From NCBI GenBank assembly GCA_012862575.1, contig BLSF01000055.1, positions 127,698-191,697 of the forward strand: a stretch of DNA of 64,000 bases. Direction: 5' to 3'. Under the pieces are notes generated by a model. The model worked only from the letters and a program-made list of their open reading frames with translations. It ran no database searches and had not been told where the DNA came from. The position numbers and the translations under genes are program-made. This stretch comes from Parietichytrium sp. I65-24A (taxonomy: Eukaryota; Sar; Bigyra; Thraustochytrida; Thraustochytriidae). Shown here in pieces: positions 50,873 to 60,683 of this stretch. Numbering within the stretch: the stretch's first letter is position 1; every line of letters begins with the position of its first letter.

Positions 50873-51352
50873 ATGCACGGTATCACATTTGAAGAGAAGG
50901 GGTGCGGTCTTGGTCTTCAAGCAGTGCAGTCGGTCATCTACAATGACTTCACCCTGCCCTACTTGCGTAAGTATTGCGTCCAGACTGAACTCAAGCGCGT
51001 TCGTGGGAGTACCCAAATGCTCTTCACTGATTGCTTTAAACTAGGCACAGCGCCGTCCTACCTCCAGCTCACGGAGTTGAAGGGTGAGGTAATTGCTGAT
51101 GACTTAGCAACCATTTTAGCCTCTCTCCCGCTGTTTAGACGCATTTCGGCTTTTGTAAATGCTCGACATAGACTTCGCCAAGAGGTGCCAAACTTCCTTA
51201 TTGGCGTCCTTGGAGAGCTGAAGGACATGTTTCGCGAGCTGAAGGACATGTTTTGCAATGAGGTCATTGCCAAGTCGCAACTCCCAATAAAGTTGCAACG
51301 TGTTGAACTTGGCAGCCATGTGGTGGAATTTGTGCATCGAGTTTCGACATAA
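50873..51352 (+). CDS. Unrecognised 159-residue open frame, possibly a gene remnant
   Basis: An ATG-initiated frame of 160 codons, open for about 14 further codons upstream. Its composition is protein-like: helices with regular hydrophobic spacing (LRKYCVQTELKRVRG, LPLFRRISAFVNARHRLRQEV). It also contains a short internal duplication, ELKDMFRELKDMF, from a 21-base tandem repeat in the DNA. No family is recognised. Neighbouring frames at 50540-50800 and 51410-51820 are also coding-like but do not join in one frame. It could be a remnant of a longer gene, an exon of an unresolved gene, or chance. Confidence 0.3.
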   Translation: MHGITFEEKGCGLGLQAVQSVIYNDFTLPYLRKYCVQTELKRVRGSTQMLFTDCFKLGTAPSYLQLTELKGEVIADDLATILASLPLFRRISAFVNARHRLRQEVPNFLIGVLGELKDMFRELKDMFCNEVIAKSQLPIKLQRVELGSHVVEFVHRVST

Positions 51353-52337
51353 AAGGGGGAAGACCGAAACGTGCATCCACGAAAGGCTGTCCAACCTTCT
51401 CTCTAGTGCGCTCTTGTCGCATAGCACGGACGACATTGATGGAGAGCGGCTTCGATTGCAAGTGGAAAGAGAGCCCCTTGCATTCTTCTGCTACAGTATA
51501 CCTTTGCTGGTCCGCACGTTCATACACAAGTGATGCAAGAAGTGAAAGATGTTTGCGCAAAACGAATTACCGAGTGCAAAATCTTCCATCAGCAGAGGCG
51601 CGCGATTGAAACAAAGATCGACGCGTGCTATGCGGCTAACTGAAATGTACTTTCGAGACAACTTCGAAGGTATCCAGGCGGATGACGATGTTGTCAAGAT
51701 GTTAACTGTAAATGCATTTGAATTGGCGAGTTGTTTTCGGGTCGGGGGAGAAAAAGAAGAACATCCTGCGCCAGTTGATAAGCATTTGGTGCACTTTCTC
51801 CCTACCATTGACCATCCCTAAAGATAAAAAAACTGCAATGTACAAAATATTGAATACAATCCATTTTCAAACGGTTGGGCTCTTATTGAAAGGACCCAGT
51901 ACACAAACAAACAAACAAAGTAATCAAATTAGACAGCGTCGATTATTGTTGCGATGAGGGGGAGGTGGCATCAGTACAAGCTCTCCAAGTCTAGTTCGCA
52001 CATCTGCTCGGTTCGGTTCCATCATCACACTGTCAATCTCTTCCGTCTACTTCTCAACCTGCACCTCCTCTGTCACCTAGTAACTCGTTTACCCCGCTAT
52101 GGCAAAACCTATCTATCCCTCCCCTCCGCAGCCCACATTCCCCACAGTCCCCACAGAACAGTCCCCACAGAACAGTCCCCACCCCGGGTCCTCTAACAAA
52201 GACCGACCCCGCCGTGCCAACCGCGGAGCCAGGGCCTCGCCGCGCTACTATTACCCGCTCGCGAGTTTCGCGAGATTCGCAATAGTTCGCATCCCATCCC
52301 ATCCTTTCCGTTCCGCATCTTCGCGAAGAAGCAAACG

Positions 52338-52446
52338 CAGAGACAGAGACAGAGACAGAGACAGAGAGCGAAGGAACAGCAGGAACAGCAGGAACAGCAG
52401 CAAGCACACGCACGCACTCACTCACTCACTCACTCACTCACTCACA
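52338..52446 (+). repeat. GACAGA, GGAACAGCA and CACT repeats in the GET2-like leader
   Basis: Three short arrays in succession: GACAGA units (52338-52370), a 9-bp AGGAACAGC unit (about 52372-52401) and CACT units (52415-52446). They end about 50 bases before the ATG at 52498. An in-frame ATG at 52099 would translate them as low-complexity peptide, so that start is unlikely. Confidence 0.85.
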
Positions 52447-52497
52447 CATCCAGAGAGAGAGCGAAGGAAGGAGGGCAACAAAGGCAACAGAGGCAAC

Positions 52498-53592
52498 ATG
52501 GCAGACGCGACTCCTCCCGAGGGCCTGTCCAAGGCGCAGCTGCGCGCATGGAAGATACGCCAGCGCGTGCAGAACGCGGGTGAGTCGCGCATAGGACTGC
52601 TCAACGTGTCGCGCGATAGTGTGGCCGATGCCGCGCGCCAAGAGGCCGCTGCGGACGCTAACGCTGGGCAGCAGCAGCAGCAGCAGCAGCAGGCGGAACA
52701 TCCTGAAGAGACTGCACAGGCGAAGCAGGAGGAGCAGGCCGATGCCAAGAACGCGTCGGCAGCGGAGCCAGAGAAGGAGAAAGAGAAAGAGAAGGAAGAC
52801 GGACCGAAGCTGGCTCGCTGGGAGCAGCGCTGGCAGGACGCTGCCCAAAAGGCGCCAGTGATGGAGCTGCAGTTCGACAATGCCACGAAGCCAGCGGAGG
52901 ATGGGCTGAGGCAACGCAAAACGGCCGGCGACCAGAGTGCGAACGCGAATAGCGCGAATGAGAGCAGAGACGGGAGCAAAAATAAGATGGAGAGCTCGGA
53001 GTCTGAGACGCCAGAGGTGACCGCCAGTATGGAACTGCTGCGCAACAAATTGCGCAAGGCTCGGGCGCTGCTCGTGGAATTTTGGGTGAGACAGGCGCTC
53101 GTCGTGGCCTTAGCCTTTGCGGCCGCTGCTCAGCTCAACGGCATCGGCGGCCTGGTTCTCGGTGGCAAGACTATGACCGCGCAGTTGGACGGGTGGGCAG
53201 ACGACCAGGAAGAGGTGTTTCTGGATGACTCCGGTCCCAATCATGGCGAAGAGCCGGCGATTAAGGATAGTTTACCCGGCGTTTACACAGTCGAAGCACC
53301 GTGGGCCGGTTGGCTTAGCATTCCCGTGTTTATGTTCATCTTGAGGGTTCTGGTGCATAGCGGGGCAGCATTGCTCGCGCAGATGCCATTCTCGATCTTG
53401 GAGACAGTTCGGCCTGGAAAGGCAGATTCTGGCTCGGGGTCTATGCTCTCCAACCTCGCGGCCATGGTCCCTCTGCTGCAGCAAGTCAGTAAGACGCAAG
53501 CGCTTGTTCGGGATGTGATCGATGATGCGCTCTTGTTTTTCTTCGTGACAATCTCAGCTTCCGCCCTTGTTGCATTGTTTTCCGGTGCATGA
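52498..53592 (+). CDS. CAMLG/GET2-like tail-anchor receptor subunit (putative)
   Basis: A single-exon protein of 364 residues starting MADATPPEGLSKAQLRAWK. An ATG at 52099 in the same frame would add 133 residues of repeat-derived sequence, so it is rejected as the main start. The N-terminus has a basic helix (LRAWKIRQRVQNAGESRIGLL) comparable to the R(E)RR-type motif with which GET2 and CAML bind the ATPase GET3. A long Gln/Glu/Lys-rich disordered linker follows. Three hydrophobic segments then lie near residues 200-220, 265-290 and 340-362, the expected GET2/CAML layout in the ER membrane. The similarity is architectural and short in sequence. GET1 is not in this window. Another three-span ER protein remains possible. 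Confidence 0.55.
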   Translation: MADATPPEGLSKAQLRAWKIRQRVQNAGESRIGLLNVSRDSVADAARQEAAADANAGQQQQQQQQAEHPEETAQAKQEEQADAKNASAAEPEKEKEKEKEDGPKLARWEQRWQDAAQKAPVMELQFDNATKPAEDGLRQRKTAGDQSANANSANESRDGSKNKMESSESETPEVTASMELLRNKLRKARALLVEFWVRQALVVALAFAAAAQLNGIGGLVLGGKTMTAQLDGWADDQEEVFLDDSGPNHGEEPAIKDSLPGVYTVEAPWAGWLSIPVFMFILRVLVHSGAALLAQMPFSILETVRPGKADSGSGSMLSNLAAMVPLLQQVSKTQALVRDVIDDALLFFFVTISASALVALFSGA

Positions 53593-53990
53593 GCTGATCT
53601 TCATTCCACTCACTTCTTCCTGAACAAACGCGCACGTCGCTGCAAAAGCCTTTCGTCAAATGTGTTGCTCTCCATCGAGACCGTGAAAAAAACAAAAAAT
53701 AAATAAAAACTGCTCCCATCGAGATCGAAGGGGAAAAAATATATAATTTTAGTAAGGCGGATTTTAGCTAGCTCTAGAGCCACGCAAATACTTGCTCCAA
53801 AATCCTTCTTCACTAGCAAGATCAAGCGCTGCTTGAGGCTATTGATTCACTGTCAGTTGACATTGACACGTTTCTCTTCCAGCCCGAGCTCTGCACGAGA
53901 CCACTGTTCTTCTTCAAGACCAGACACTACACATTGATTTCCATGTCAAAAAAAAATCTATTTGCGCAAGCACAATTATTCGAACAATGC
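53593..53990. other. Convergent 3' gap
   Basis: 398 bases between the GET2-like and DNAJC11-like stop codons. A-rich runs lie near 53686-53710 and 53947-53957. No gene is seen. Confidence 0.6.
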
Positions 53991-56186
53991 TCAACGCTTG
54001 CTAAAATCGGCCGCGCGGTCGGTGAGCTCGTTGCCTATCAGAACAGCCCTTGCACAGGGCAGCTGGACAGGCTCGAGATCGTCGCATGAATATTCAAACA
54101 CCCAACTGGCAAGCTTGTAGCGGATGTAGAGCCGCGGCTCTTCCTCGGCCCTCCTGCCCTTGCAGGGGTTGTAGAATCCCACCAAGTTTGCCTTGGTGGT
54201 TCCACCGTGAAGTTCTAGCTCGCTTCCATTGCACAAAAAGTTTAGCTGCTCGGTCACATCAATATTGGCTGGATGCTCAGCGTAAACATTGTCCTTCCTC
54301 GTGGCAGGCGTATCTTCGGACTCGAGACTCGAGGCCGGCTCGGTAGGAACCTCCGCTTCTACCTCATCCTCGACGTCCCAGTCGCTCGGAGCACGCGGAC
54401 GATTCGAGTCAGGGGAGACAAAGTCGTCCATGGCGGGAGCAAGTACCTCGCGCCAGTCGCACGGCTTGTGAAGGTCCGAGCCGTACCTGGCCGCGAGAAT
54501 CACGAGGCCAAAGTTCTTTTCAGCCTCCGCCTTCCGGGCGCTCGATGCAGCCGACAGCACTGCCCTCTGCTGGCGAGCTTTTTCTCGCGCTGCCAAAAGT
54601 TGCACCTCCGCCTCGTAGAGTCCGCGAGCGCGGCGCCGTTCCTGGTATGGCCGGAGGAGGCGCACCACAGTATAATTGATTGCCATGGGAACCATGCCGC
54701 CGACTACCGCAGCTCCAAGCGAGAAGGCCGGGGTGAGGGTGAGAGGGACCACGTACCGCATCCCGCCGCGGTCGTAGCGCAAGGTGATGCGAACGCCAGT
54801 CAGACCCACTGCCAATGATACGTTGCCCTTCGAATGGGCCGAAAGTGCCCTGGTGGAGGTGAGTTCCACCTCGATGTTGCTCGTGCCAAACTTGAGACCA
54901 AACTTGCCGTGCGCTTTCTCACTGAAGCTTCTGGACCAGCTGCTTTGAATTCCAAATCCGCCACCGCCGAAGAAGAGCGCGCCACTAGCATTGCTGAAGA
55001 AGGAGCGGGTCAAGGACTCTTCTGACTCGTTTTCATCATCGTTTTCGGTACTAGGACCAGTCTGTGCATATTGCCTGGCATAATACGAGGCATCGTCGCC
55101 ATCCATATCTTCCTCCTTGCTCTCCTCCTGGGCGTAAAAGGTGCGAAAGTACTCCTCTTCCTGCTCTCGCTTCGACTTTGCCTTTTGCTGGCGGAACCTG
55201 CTAGAATGGTTCAGCTGCACAACGAGGCCGGACTCCACGCCAAACCCTAGCTGCAGGATTCCGGTCACTGTGTCTGATAGTTTTCTGGCCGCCTGGAGGT
55301 TCAGCCCCGGTTTGAAGTTGTCCCTGAGCACCAGCTCCAGGGTGCCCTTCGTGTATTGGTCCAATGTGCGGTGCCCTTTGAGCGAGATGCCCAGCGCGTC
55401 TCTGAGCGAGTTTGAGAGCGCGAGCTCAGAGGAGGTCGAGTCAGAAAACTTGTGCTCGTGGCTGATCGTGAGCGAGTGAAACGCCCTTCCGCCGCGGGTG
55501 ATGACTTGCGCGCCGAGCGACACCGAGTCCAACCTGGAAACGCACGCGTCCACGCTCTGCTGCAGCACGACGCCGGTCACCGCTGGCGCTTCGAACGACA
55601 GCTGTCTGTCTCCCTCTCCGTACACCAGATCATACTCGCTTGGAGGACTGAACGCGTTCCCCACGAGCCCCGTACCGTCCACGTTCACCTGCACCGCGCC
55701 GCGCACGTTGAACCTCGCGATCGCCTCCAGCTCGCGCTCCAGCTGCACCTGCCCCAAAATCTTGTCCCGCAGCGCCTTGCCCCTCTCGTCCACGAACCCC
55801 AAAACCATCTTCTCTGCCAGCCCCGAATCATTGTAATTCCTCTTCCCATTTCCATTTCCATTTCCAGACCCAGACGCAGACGCAGACGCAGACGCAGTGT
55901 TGACCTGGTGCAGAGCGGCCAGGCCCTCGTGGCCGTACAAGTCGTAAACGCGGCGCTCTTCCGCGTGGCTGAGCACCTTGTACGCGCGGTCCACCAGGAT
56001 GAACAGCTCCTGCGCCTCCTGCCGTTCCGACGGGGTCAGCGCTGCGCCGCCCGACCGCGCGTACTTGTCCGGGTGCAGCACTCGCGCAAGACGCGTGTAC
56101 GCCGCCTTCACTGCGTCCCGCGGCGCGTGCCGGGGAACGTTCAGCAGCGCGTAGTAGTCCACCGCCTCAGCGCTTGACTTCTCCAT
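53991..56186 (-). CDS. DNAJC11-like J-domain protein
   Basis: A single-exon protein of 731 residues starting MEKSSAEAVDYYALLNVPRH. The J domain spans about residues 9-85, with HPD intact in RVLHPDKYAR and a closing KVLSHAEERRVYDLYGHEGL. A short GNGNGNGK low-complexity spacer follows. The middle (about 150-480) is beta-rich, with repeated segments such as FHSLTISHEHKF, GTLELVLRDNF and GILQLGFGVES, resembling the porin-like barrel of DNAJC11. The C-terminal about 190 residues (EVQLLAAREKARQQ, AARYGSDLHKPCDWREVLAP and LCNGSELELHGGTTK) fit the DUF3395/DNAJC11_C region. In animals DNAJC11 sits at the mitochondrial outer membrane and associates with MICOS. An acidic insert near residues 345-385 is not seen in most relatives. 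Confidence 0.9.
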   Translation of the reverse strand: MEKSSAEAVDYYALLNVPRHAPRDAVKAAYTRLARVLHPDKYARSGGAALTPSERQEAQELFILVDRAYKVLSHAEERRVYDLYGHEGLAALHQVNTASASASASGSGNGNGNGKRNYNDSGLAEKMVLGFVDERGKALRDKILGQVQLERELEAIARFNVRGAVQVNVDGTGLVGNAFSPPSEYDLVYGEGDRQLSFEAPAVTGVVLQQSVDACVSRLDSVSLGAQVITRGGRAFHSLTISHEHKFSDSTSSELALSNSLRDALGISLKGHRTLDQYTKGTLELVLRDNFKPGLNLQAARKLSDTVTGILQLGFGVESGLVVQLNHSSRFRQQKAKSKREQEEEYFRTFYAQEESKEEDMDGDDASYYARQYAQTGPSTENDDENESEESLTRSFFSNASGALFFGGGGFGIQSSWSRSFSEKAHGKFGLKFGTSNIEVELTSTRALSAHSKGNVSLAVGLTGVRITLRYDRGGMRYVVPLTLTPAFSLGAAVVGGMVPMAINYTVVRLLRPYQERRRARGLYEAEVQLLAAREKARQQRAVLSAASSARKAEAEKNFGLVILAARYGSDLHKPCDWREVLAPAMDDFVSPDSNRPRAPSDWDVEDEVEAEVPTEPASSLESEDTPATRKDNVYAEHPANIDVTEQLNFLCNGSELELHGGTTKANLVGFYNPCKGRRAEEEPRLYIRYKLASWVFEYSCDDLEPVQLPCARAVLIGNELTDRAADFSKR

Positions 56187-56187
56187 T

Positions 56188-56250
56188 CTCTCTCTCTGTT
56201 TCTTTGTCTCTTTGTCTTTGTCTCTCTCTTTCTCCTTTTGCTCTTGCTCT
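56188..56250 (-). promoter_or_regulatory. GA-rich leader touching the DNAJC11-like ATG
   Basis: On the coding strand this is AGAGA, AAGAG and GACAAAG units running right up to the ATG at 56186. Confidence 0.4.
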
Positions 56251-56993
56251 TGCTCCCACCAAGTGTTCTCTCCTTCGTTCGTGTCTGGGCTTTGGGCTTT
56301 GCGGAACGCAACAGGGTACGCGGAATGGGTTCCGGAAGTGCGCGACGGTTCCGCTTCTTGTTGTTGTCTCTGGCGCTCTTTCTCTTTTCCTTTCCCGTGT
56401 CCCGTGTCCCTTGCTATGTCTCTTTCTTTCTCTCTCTCTCTTTCTTTCTTTCTTTCTCTCTCTCTCTCTCTCTCTGCCTCTGCGCGTGTCCTCGGTGTAC
56501 ACCGCGGAGGAGAGGGGACTGCGAGATGGGAGGAGGAAGGGGTCAGTCGAGGAGTGGTGTGTGGCGCTACAGACTATAGACTATGCTAGCTGTTTAGAAT
56601 AGTACTCCAGAATCTCCAGAACCTTTACTCGGGTTCTCCTGCTCTCTCTCTCGATCTCGATCTCTCTTGGTTCTGGTCTCGGTCCCGGTTCTTACGGTTA
56701 CGTGAATGGGTAGTTAGACAATCAAGTATCTTTATGGTCTGGAGGTAAGCGAGCGCTTTACTCCCACTTTACTGCAAAAGTTAACTGAGACTATAGTTCC
56801 CTTCGTAGTTTCGTTATTCCAGTCCTACTCGTTAGGATACTCTTTGGAATATACAACTCCTGCTAAACTAAGCCTTGCTATCCTCAGCGTATGACAGACC
56901 AATAAAAGCTCTTAAGTAATCCCGCCTATCGAAAAGTGCTAAGTACATGCCAATAATTGACAGCAGCAACGTTGTGGCGGAGCAACACAGCAA

Positions 56994-57117
56994 GAGCGAG
57001 AGAGAGAGCGCGCGAGACAGGCAAACAAAGGGAGCAAGTGTGTGTGTGAGTGTGAGTGAGTGAGTGAGTAAGAGAGTGTGTGTGTGAGAGAGGAAGGAAT
57101 AAAGGAAGAAAGGAAAG
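56994..57117 (+). promoter_or_regulatory. Purine-rich GA/GTGA leader touching the prefoldin-6 ATG
   Basis: AGAGAG, GTGTGAGTGAG and GGAAGGAATAAAGGAAG segments run to the ATG at 57118, with purines on the coding strand. Confidence 0.4.
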
Positions 57118-57849
57118 ATGGCAATGGACTTGGAGCTGGAGGGAAACCGCATGGTGGAGAAGTACAACGCCATCGAGGCGGAGCAGCTCAAGATTGAGCA
57201 GTCCATCACTGCGCTGCGCTCGCAGATGTTAGAAAACAACGCCGTGAAGGAAGGTGAGTGACTGGAGGTACTTTTGTATCTGGGCCTTGGGCGTTTCGGG
57301 AACGAGCTTGGCTTGCGCGAGACGGGGCGACCAAGTCCCAAGGCCGCGGAAAGTGCCAACAAGATACGGGCCATTTTGGGGTTCGTGTTTGGGGTTTGAC
57401 TGACTGTGCTCTATTGCTTTTGCGTCTTTTGCGTCACAGAACTTGATCTTCTGGATGACGATGCTGAGATCTTCAAGGCTCTTGGACCTGTCCTTGTAAA
57501 GCTTGACATTTCAGATGCCAAAGCCACTGTGAAGCAGCGTATCGACCGCCTGGAGTCAGAGGTGTAAGTTGATCTGGCCAACTCGTCAAGTATTTGGCGC
57601 TTACTTACGACCCGAGTGTTTTTTGGGGTGTTGTTTCGTACGCAGTGTGAGATTGGATGATCAGTTCAAGGAGAAGGGAGCAGAGAAGATGAAGGTGATG
57701 GAAATTGTACGTTCTTTGCAACACGTGTTTTGCTTGCGACTGCGAGATGAAAATTGGAAACTAACCAAGTATCTCGATGTTTCTCCCAGATTCAAAAACT
57801 CCAGAATGAAATGCGCAGCGCAGGCGCCACAGCTGGAGGGGAGGAGTAA
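57118..57849 (+). CDS. Prefoldin subunit 6 (4 exons)
   Basis: Exons 57118-57253, 57440-57563, 57646-57706 and 57790-57849 encode 126 residues, a typical length for this beta-type subunit. The introns are 186, 82 and 83 bases with GTGAGT, GTAAGT and GTACGT donors. The first has CTGAC and the third CTAAC shortly before the acceptor. The protein is two helices around a beta hairpin. ENNAVKEELDLLDDDAEIFKALGPVLVKLD is split by intron 1 and is the prefoldin-6 hallmark, also seen in human PFDN6 as NNIVKEEL and FKLLGPVLVK. The prefoldin hexamer captures unfolded actin and tubulin and passes them to the CCT chaperonin. This is the most intron-rich gene in the window. Confidence 0.94.
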
Positions 57850-58190
57850 CACAGGTGGTCAAACAACTTAGCAGTGCGATCTTTTGGGAGGGGTCGAATG
57901 ATTTTCTGGGATGGGAAATACAAGTCTTTTAACAAGGAGGAAATATTAGTGGGCAGCTGCGCTTCGTTCTGAACTGTTGGTCAACATCGAGAGGGAAGAG
58001 GACAGGACGAACCTAACATAAAAATCATTCTATTCTCTTTCAAAGATATCCACTTCTCTCTCCTTTTAATTAATTGATTGAGATTGACAGTGAAAGAATT
58101 TCTCCATGTTCCCCTTTTTTATTTTTAAACAAAAGTTCTCGTTTCTATTGTAATTGGATCCTACTCCTCTGAACCACCAAGCACAAAAGC
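57850..58190. other. AT-rich 3' region of prefoldin 6
   Basis: Contains TTAATTAATTGATTGAG and short A and T runs. No recognisable gene. Confidence 0.55.
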
Positions 58191-58445
58191 ATGGCGGCGT
58201 GCACGACATTGCTATTTCATCAGATGCAGACCGCCTCGCTTGCAAACCGAGGCATGAAAAAAACTCACCACAGCGCTACAAGGCTCAAGCGTGGAGCAAA
58301 GGGCGCTTGGCGGGAGAGCAGAAGAGGAGGATCTGCAGGGTTTCGCAAAACGAAGACCTTGACCTTGTCTGGACGAGAGACCGCCTCCTCGATTACCAAG
58401 GCTGACGTCCTCATCGCAGACACCATCGATACATTTTGGCCTTAG
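58191..58445 (+). CDS. Small basic hypothetical protein, 84 residues
   Basis: A plus-strand ATG with A at -3 and G at +4 opens a frame of 84 codons. The chain is strongly basic (RGMKKTHHSATRLKRGAKGAWRE and a GFRKTKTLTLSG block). Its N-terminus, MAACTTLLFHQMQTASLANRG, is poor in acidic residues and could be an organelle presequence. This composition would fit a small mitochondrial ribosomal protein, but I cannot name one. The stop codon overlaps the last bases of the clathrin light chain gene on the other strand by four bases. With no homologue recognised it may instead be untranslated 3' sequence of one of the neighbours. Confidence 0.35.
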   Translation: MAACTTLLFHQMQTASLANRGMKKTHHSATRLKRGAKGAWRESRRGGSAGFRKTKTLTLSGRETASSITKADVLIADTIDTFWP

Positions 58446-59185
58446 GCAGTGTGAGAAAGCGGTGCGCTCTTGAGCTGAATGAGAATTCCGCGGAGCCTGG
58501 AAACGTCCCTCTCGTTAAATTCAGAGTTGCCTGTCGATGTATCCACCAACGTTGAAATCCGCTCCCATGGGTTCTCAGCGGTCAATGCATCGTTAATAGA
58601 GGCCATAGTGTCTTGCTCGTGCTCGCTACTCGCACCATATATATTAAAACCATGCATCGGAAAAAAAAAATAAAAAAATAAAAGGTCAGACGTCGCTCGC
58701 CCTGCCCCCGGCCTGAAGCACACCTGAAAGACTTACCGATTCGCAGCGGCTTTCTTCTCCCCGTTCGACTTTTTGGTCTCGTAAAACTGCTCGAGCTCTT
58801 TTTTCGCGCTGGACTTCATAGATTGCTTGTGTTCGTCGTCCTTAGAATCCTTCTCCTGTACCTCGGCCTGAAACTTTTTCTCAAAAGCGCGAAGCGGCCC
58901 GTCGTCTTCCACTTCCGGCGTCTGCATTGCCTGCCCGCCCTGCTCCTGCGCCGGCTCTTCGGCCACATCATTCTGGGTCTCCATGTGCTGGCCGAGCATG
59001 TCGCCTTCCTCTTGCAGAGTATCATACCCGCCCCCAAGGTTGTCTTCGTCGCCAAAGGCCTCGTCGTCCTTCACTCCCGCGTTGTCGTCGTCAGCGAATG
59101 CGTCGTATCCGCCGTTGCCATCGCCTTGAAACACATCATCTTGGGCGCTGCCCTCTCCAAAGCCGAAAGGATCTTCTTCTGCCAT
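58442..59185 (-). CDS. Clathrin light chain (2 exons)
   Basis: Exons 59185-58737 and 58625-58442 on the minus strand encode 210 residues. The 111-base intron begins GTAAGT. It has CTGAC followed by a long T-rich tract and ends GAGTAG, and joining gives AAANR to EHEQDT in frame. The N-terminal half is acidic and Gly/Asp-rich with DPFGFGEGSAQDD, as in other light chains. A central helix (LRAFEKKFQAEVQEKDSKDDEHK ... ELEQFYETKK) would bind the heavy-chain hub. The C-terminus NPWERISTLVD then RDVSRLRGILIQLKSAPLSH is the most conserved part of the family and identifies it clearly. It regulates clathrin lattice assembly at the Golgi, endosomes and plasma membrane. The start is the ATG at 59185 (MAEEDPFGFG). 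Confidence 0.95.
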
Positions 59186-60371
59186 CTTCTCTCCTGAGCT
59201 TTTCCTCTGCGAAACCTCCGCTTTCCCGTTCCTTGCCAAGGTCGTCAATGAAACGACCAAAGATATCTATCTATCTATCTATCTATCCTCTCCGTCGTGT
59301 CCGCACCGCCTTGACAAAGTTGAACAGCTTATCTCGACAACCGCTGCGTCTCTACTCTTCGACGCCTAACAGCCGTGAGCGAACTGTGCTGCCTGTCTCC
59401 GATGATAGTTGCACGAGTCTCGGGCCGAGGCTAAAGGCTAAAGCGCAGCTTGTATCTTGGGTCTTGAGCACTGTCTCCTTCCCTCCTTTGACTCCTTTGT
59501 TCTTACGTCCGGCTCGTTTACGCCCTCCTACCGCGGCCCGCAGTAGAGTTGTGACGTGGCTTTGTTGACTATGATATGGTACAGATACCAACAGTACCAA
59601 CCAGTGTATGAAAGGCCAAGTTGAGGCACTTGATGCGCCGTGGATGTGGATGCGGATGGGGACCAACAGCTCTGCAGAGTCGTGCGAATCCATTGTCAAG
59701 TTGAGCTCTCTGGACTGAGACGGGTTATTCATTCATATTTTCTCAGAACAGTCGAAGGACGATACGGACTTGGTGCCTGATTTGGGAGAGAGAGTCTGCG
59801 ATAAATGTGTTGGCCGCGCAAATTATGGAAAGGAAGAAACTGCGTTCTGTGTCTTCTCTCGTCGAATTCTGCATTCGACGCGGAATGAGCCCTTCGCTTA
59901 CCCCGTACGTGGCATATTCTGAGGCAGTGATGTTGCAGCAGAGGGGTCTTGTAAACGGTTTGAAAACCAGGTTTACCTGCTGCACCGTTAAAACATGAAC
60001 GTTTTCCGGCCCCAAACCTAGACATTCCTCCTTGAAGTCCAGATAGCTGAGTCAAGATTCATTCGTTAAGTTACTTTGTCAGTCTAAAATAAAGAAAGAG
60101 GAAAGAGTGGGTCAAAAGAAAAAGCAATGCCCAACAAGAGAAGGAACGGGTGCCAAACACTGCATTCATGCGAGTCAAATATATTGTTCGGGTTTCATGT
60201 CGAGTCTATTGCTAAAATAGGGGCGGTCGGTCCCCTGTAGGTTGGTCTCATGGAGAGTTTCATAATGTTGGCAATACAAGAGTTTTGGGCACATGGACAA
60301 AAAGGTATACGGATGCATTGCTGCAAACCCCAGCTCGCCAAGGTGCCGCGTTTCCAAAGTCTCACTGCAGC
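59186..60371. other. Intergenic region
   Basis: 1.2 kb between the 5' end of clathrin light chain and the 3' end of mL54. It has an (ATCT)n run at 59265-59287. An open stretch near 59740-60055 on both strands has no recognisable product. Confidence 0.5.
59265..59287 (-). repeat. (ATCT)n tract upstream of clathrin light chain
   Basis: Five to six ATCT units, reading as GATA on the coding strand, about 80-100 bases before the ATG. Confidence 0.85.
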
Positions 60372-60683
60372 TCAGATCTTGCCGGAGTTCATGTTGTCTG
60401 CCTTAATCTTCTTCCGGTTGGCCAGCTTGTAAAACCGCTTGCCTCCGTTCTCCCACGTCATCGTCGTCTTGTCCACATTCTGCTGCGGTCCCATGTCCTC
60501 CAGCACTGTGAACAACCACTCCGGGTACTCTGCGTCCTCCTTGATCTCCGGGTCTGCCTCTGCTTTCATCACTCCGATGGGAATCTTGTCTCCCACCGCG
60601 GACCCAAAGTGGCGCACAGTGCTCGCCTGACGCCGCAGCACCGACCTCACGGCCAGCGACAGGCCGACTGTGCGGAGGCTCAT
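60372..60683 (-). CDS. Mitochondrial large-subunit ribosomal protein mL54
   Basis: A single-exon protein of 103 residues starting MSLRTVGLSLAVRSVLRRQAST. The first 25 residues are rich in Arg, Ser, Leu and Val and lack acidic residues, which fits a mitochondrial presequence. The mature part has the mL54 core. KEDAEYPEWLFTVLEDMGP is the conserved YPxWL segment. The C-terminal ANRKKIKADNMNSGKI matches the usual (R/K)xxIKxxN end. mL54 is a small surface protein of the mitochondrial 54S/39S subunit. The gene follows clathrin light chain on the same strand but 1.2 kb away, so they are separate units. It is divergent from CENP-X. Confidence 0.88.
   Translation of the reverse strand: MSLRTVGLSLAVRSVLRRQASTVRHFGSAVGDKIPIGVMKAEADPEIKEDAEYPEWLFTVLEDMGPQQNVDKTTMTWENGGKRFYKLANRKKIKADNMNSGKI

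Larger units (their letters stand above)
49521..52497. other. Divergent intergenic region (3.0 kb)
   Basis: This lies between the PI4K gene and the GET2-like gene. It contains the GCTTTCT heptamer array, an unrecognised plus-strand frame (50873-51352) within an area of broken coding-like sequence (about 50560-51830), and repeats near the next ATG. Confidence 0.5.
56187..57117. other. Divergent promoter region rich in GA microsatellites
   Basis: 931 bases between the DNAJC11-like and prefoldin-6 genes. CT-rich tracts at 56188-56250 and 56419-56479 read as GA on the DNAJC11 coding strand. A GA/GTGA tract at 56994-57117 reads as purines on the prefoldin coding strand. No gene is seen. Confidence 0.65.

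Noticed and set aside
52099-52497. In-frame upstream ATG that would extend the GET2-like protein by 133 residues
   Set aside because: The extension translates tandem GACAGA, AGGAACAGC and CACT repeats. The ATG at 52498 gives a sensible basic N-terminal helix.
55452-56177. 241-codon plus-strand frame opposite the DNAJC11-like gene
   Set aside because: Arg/His-rich antisense shadow of the J domain region.
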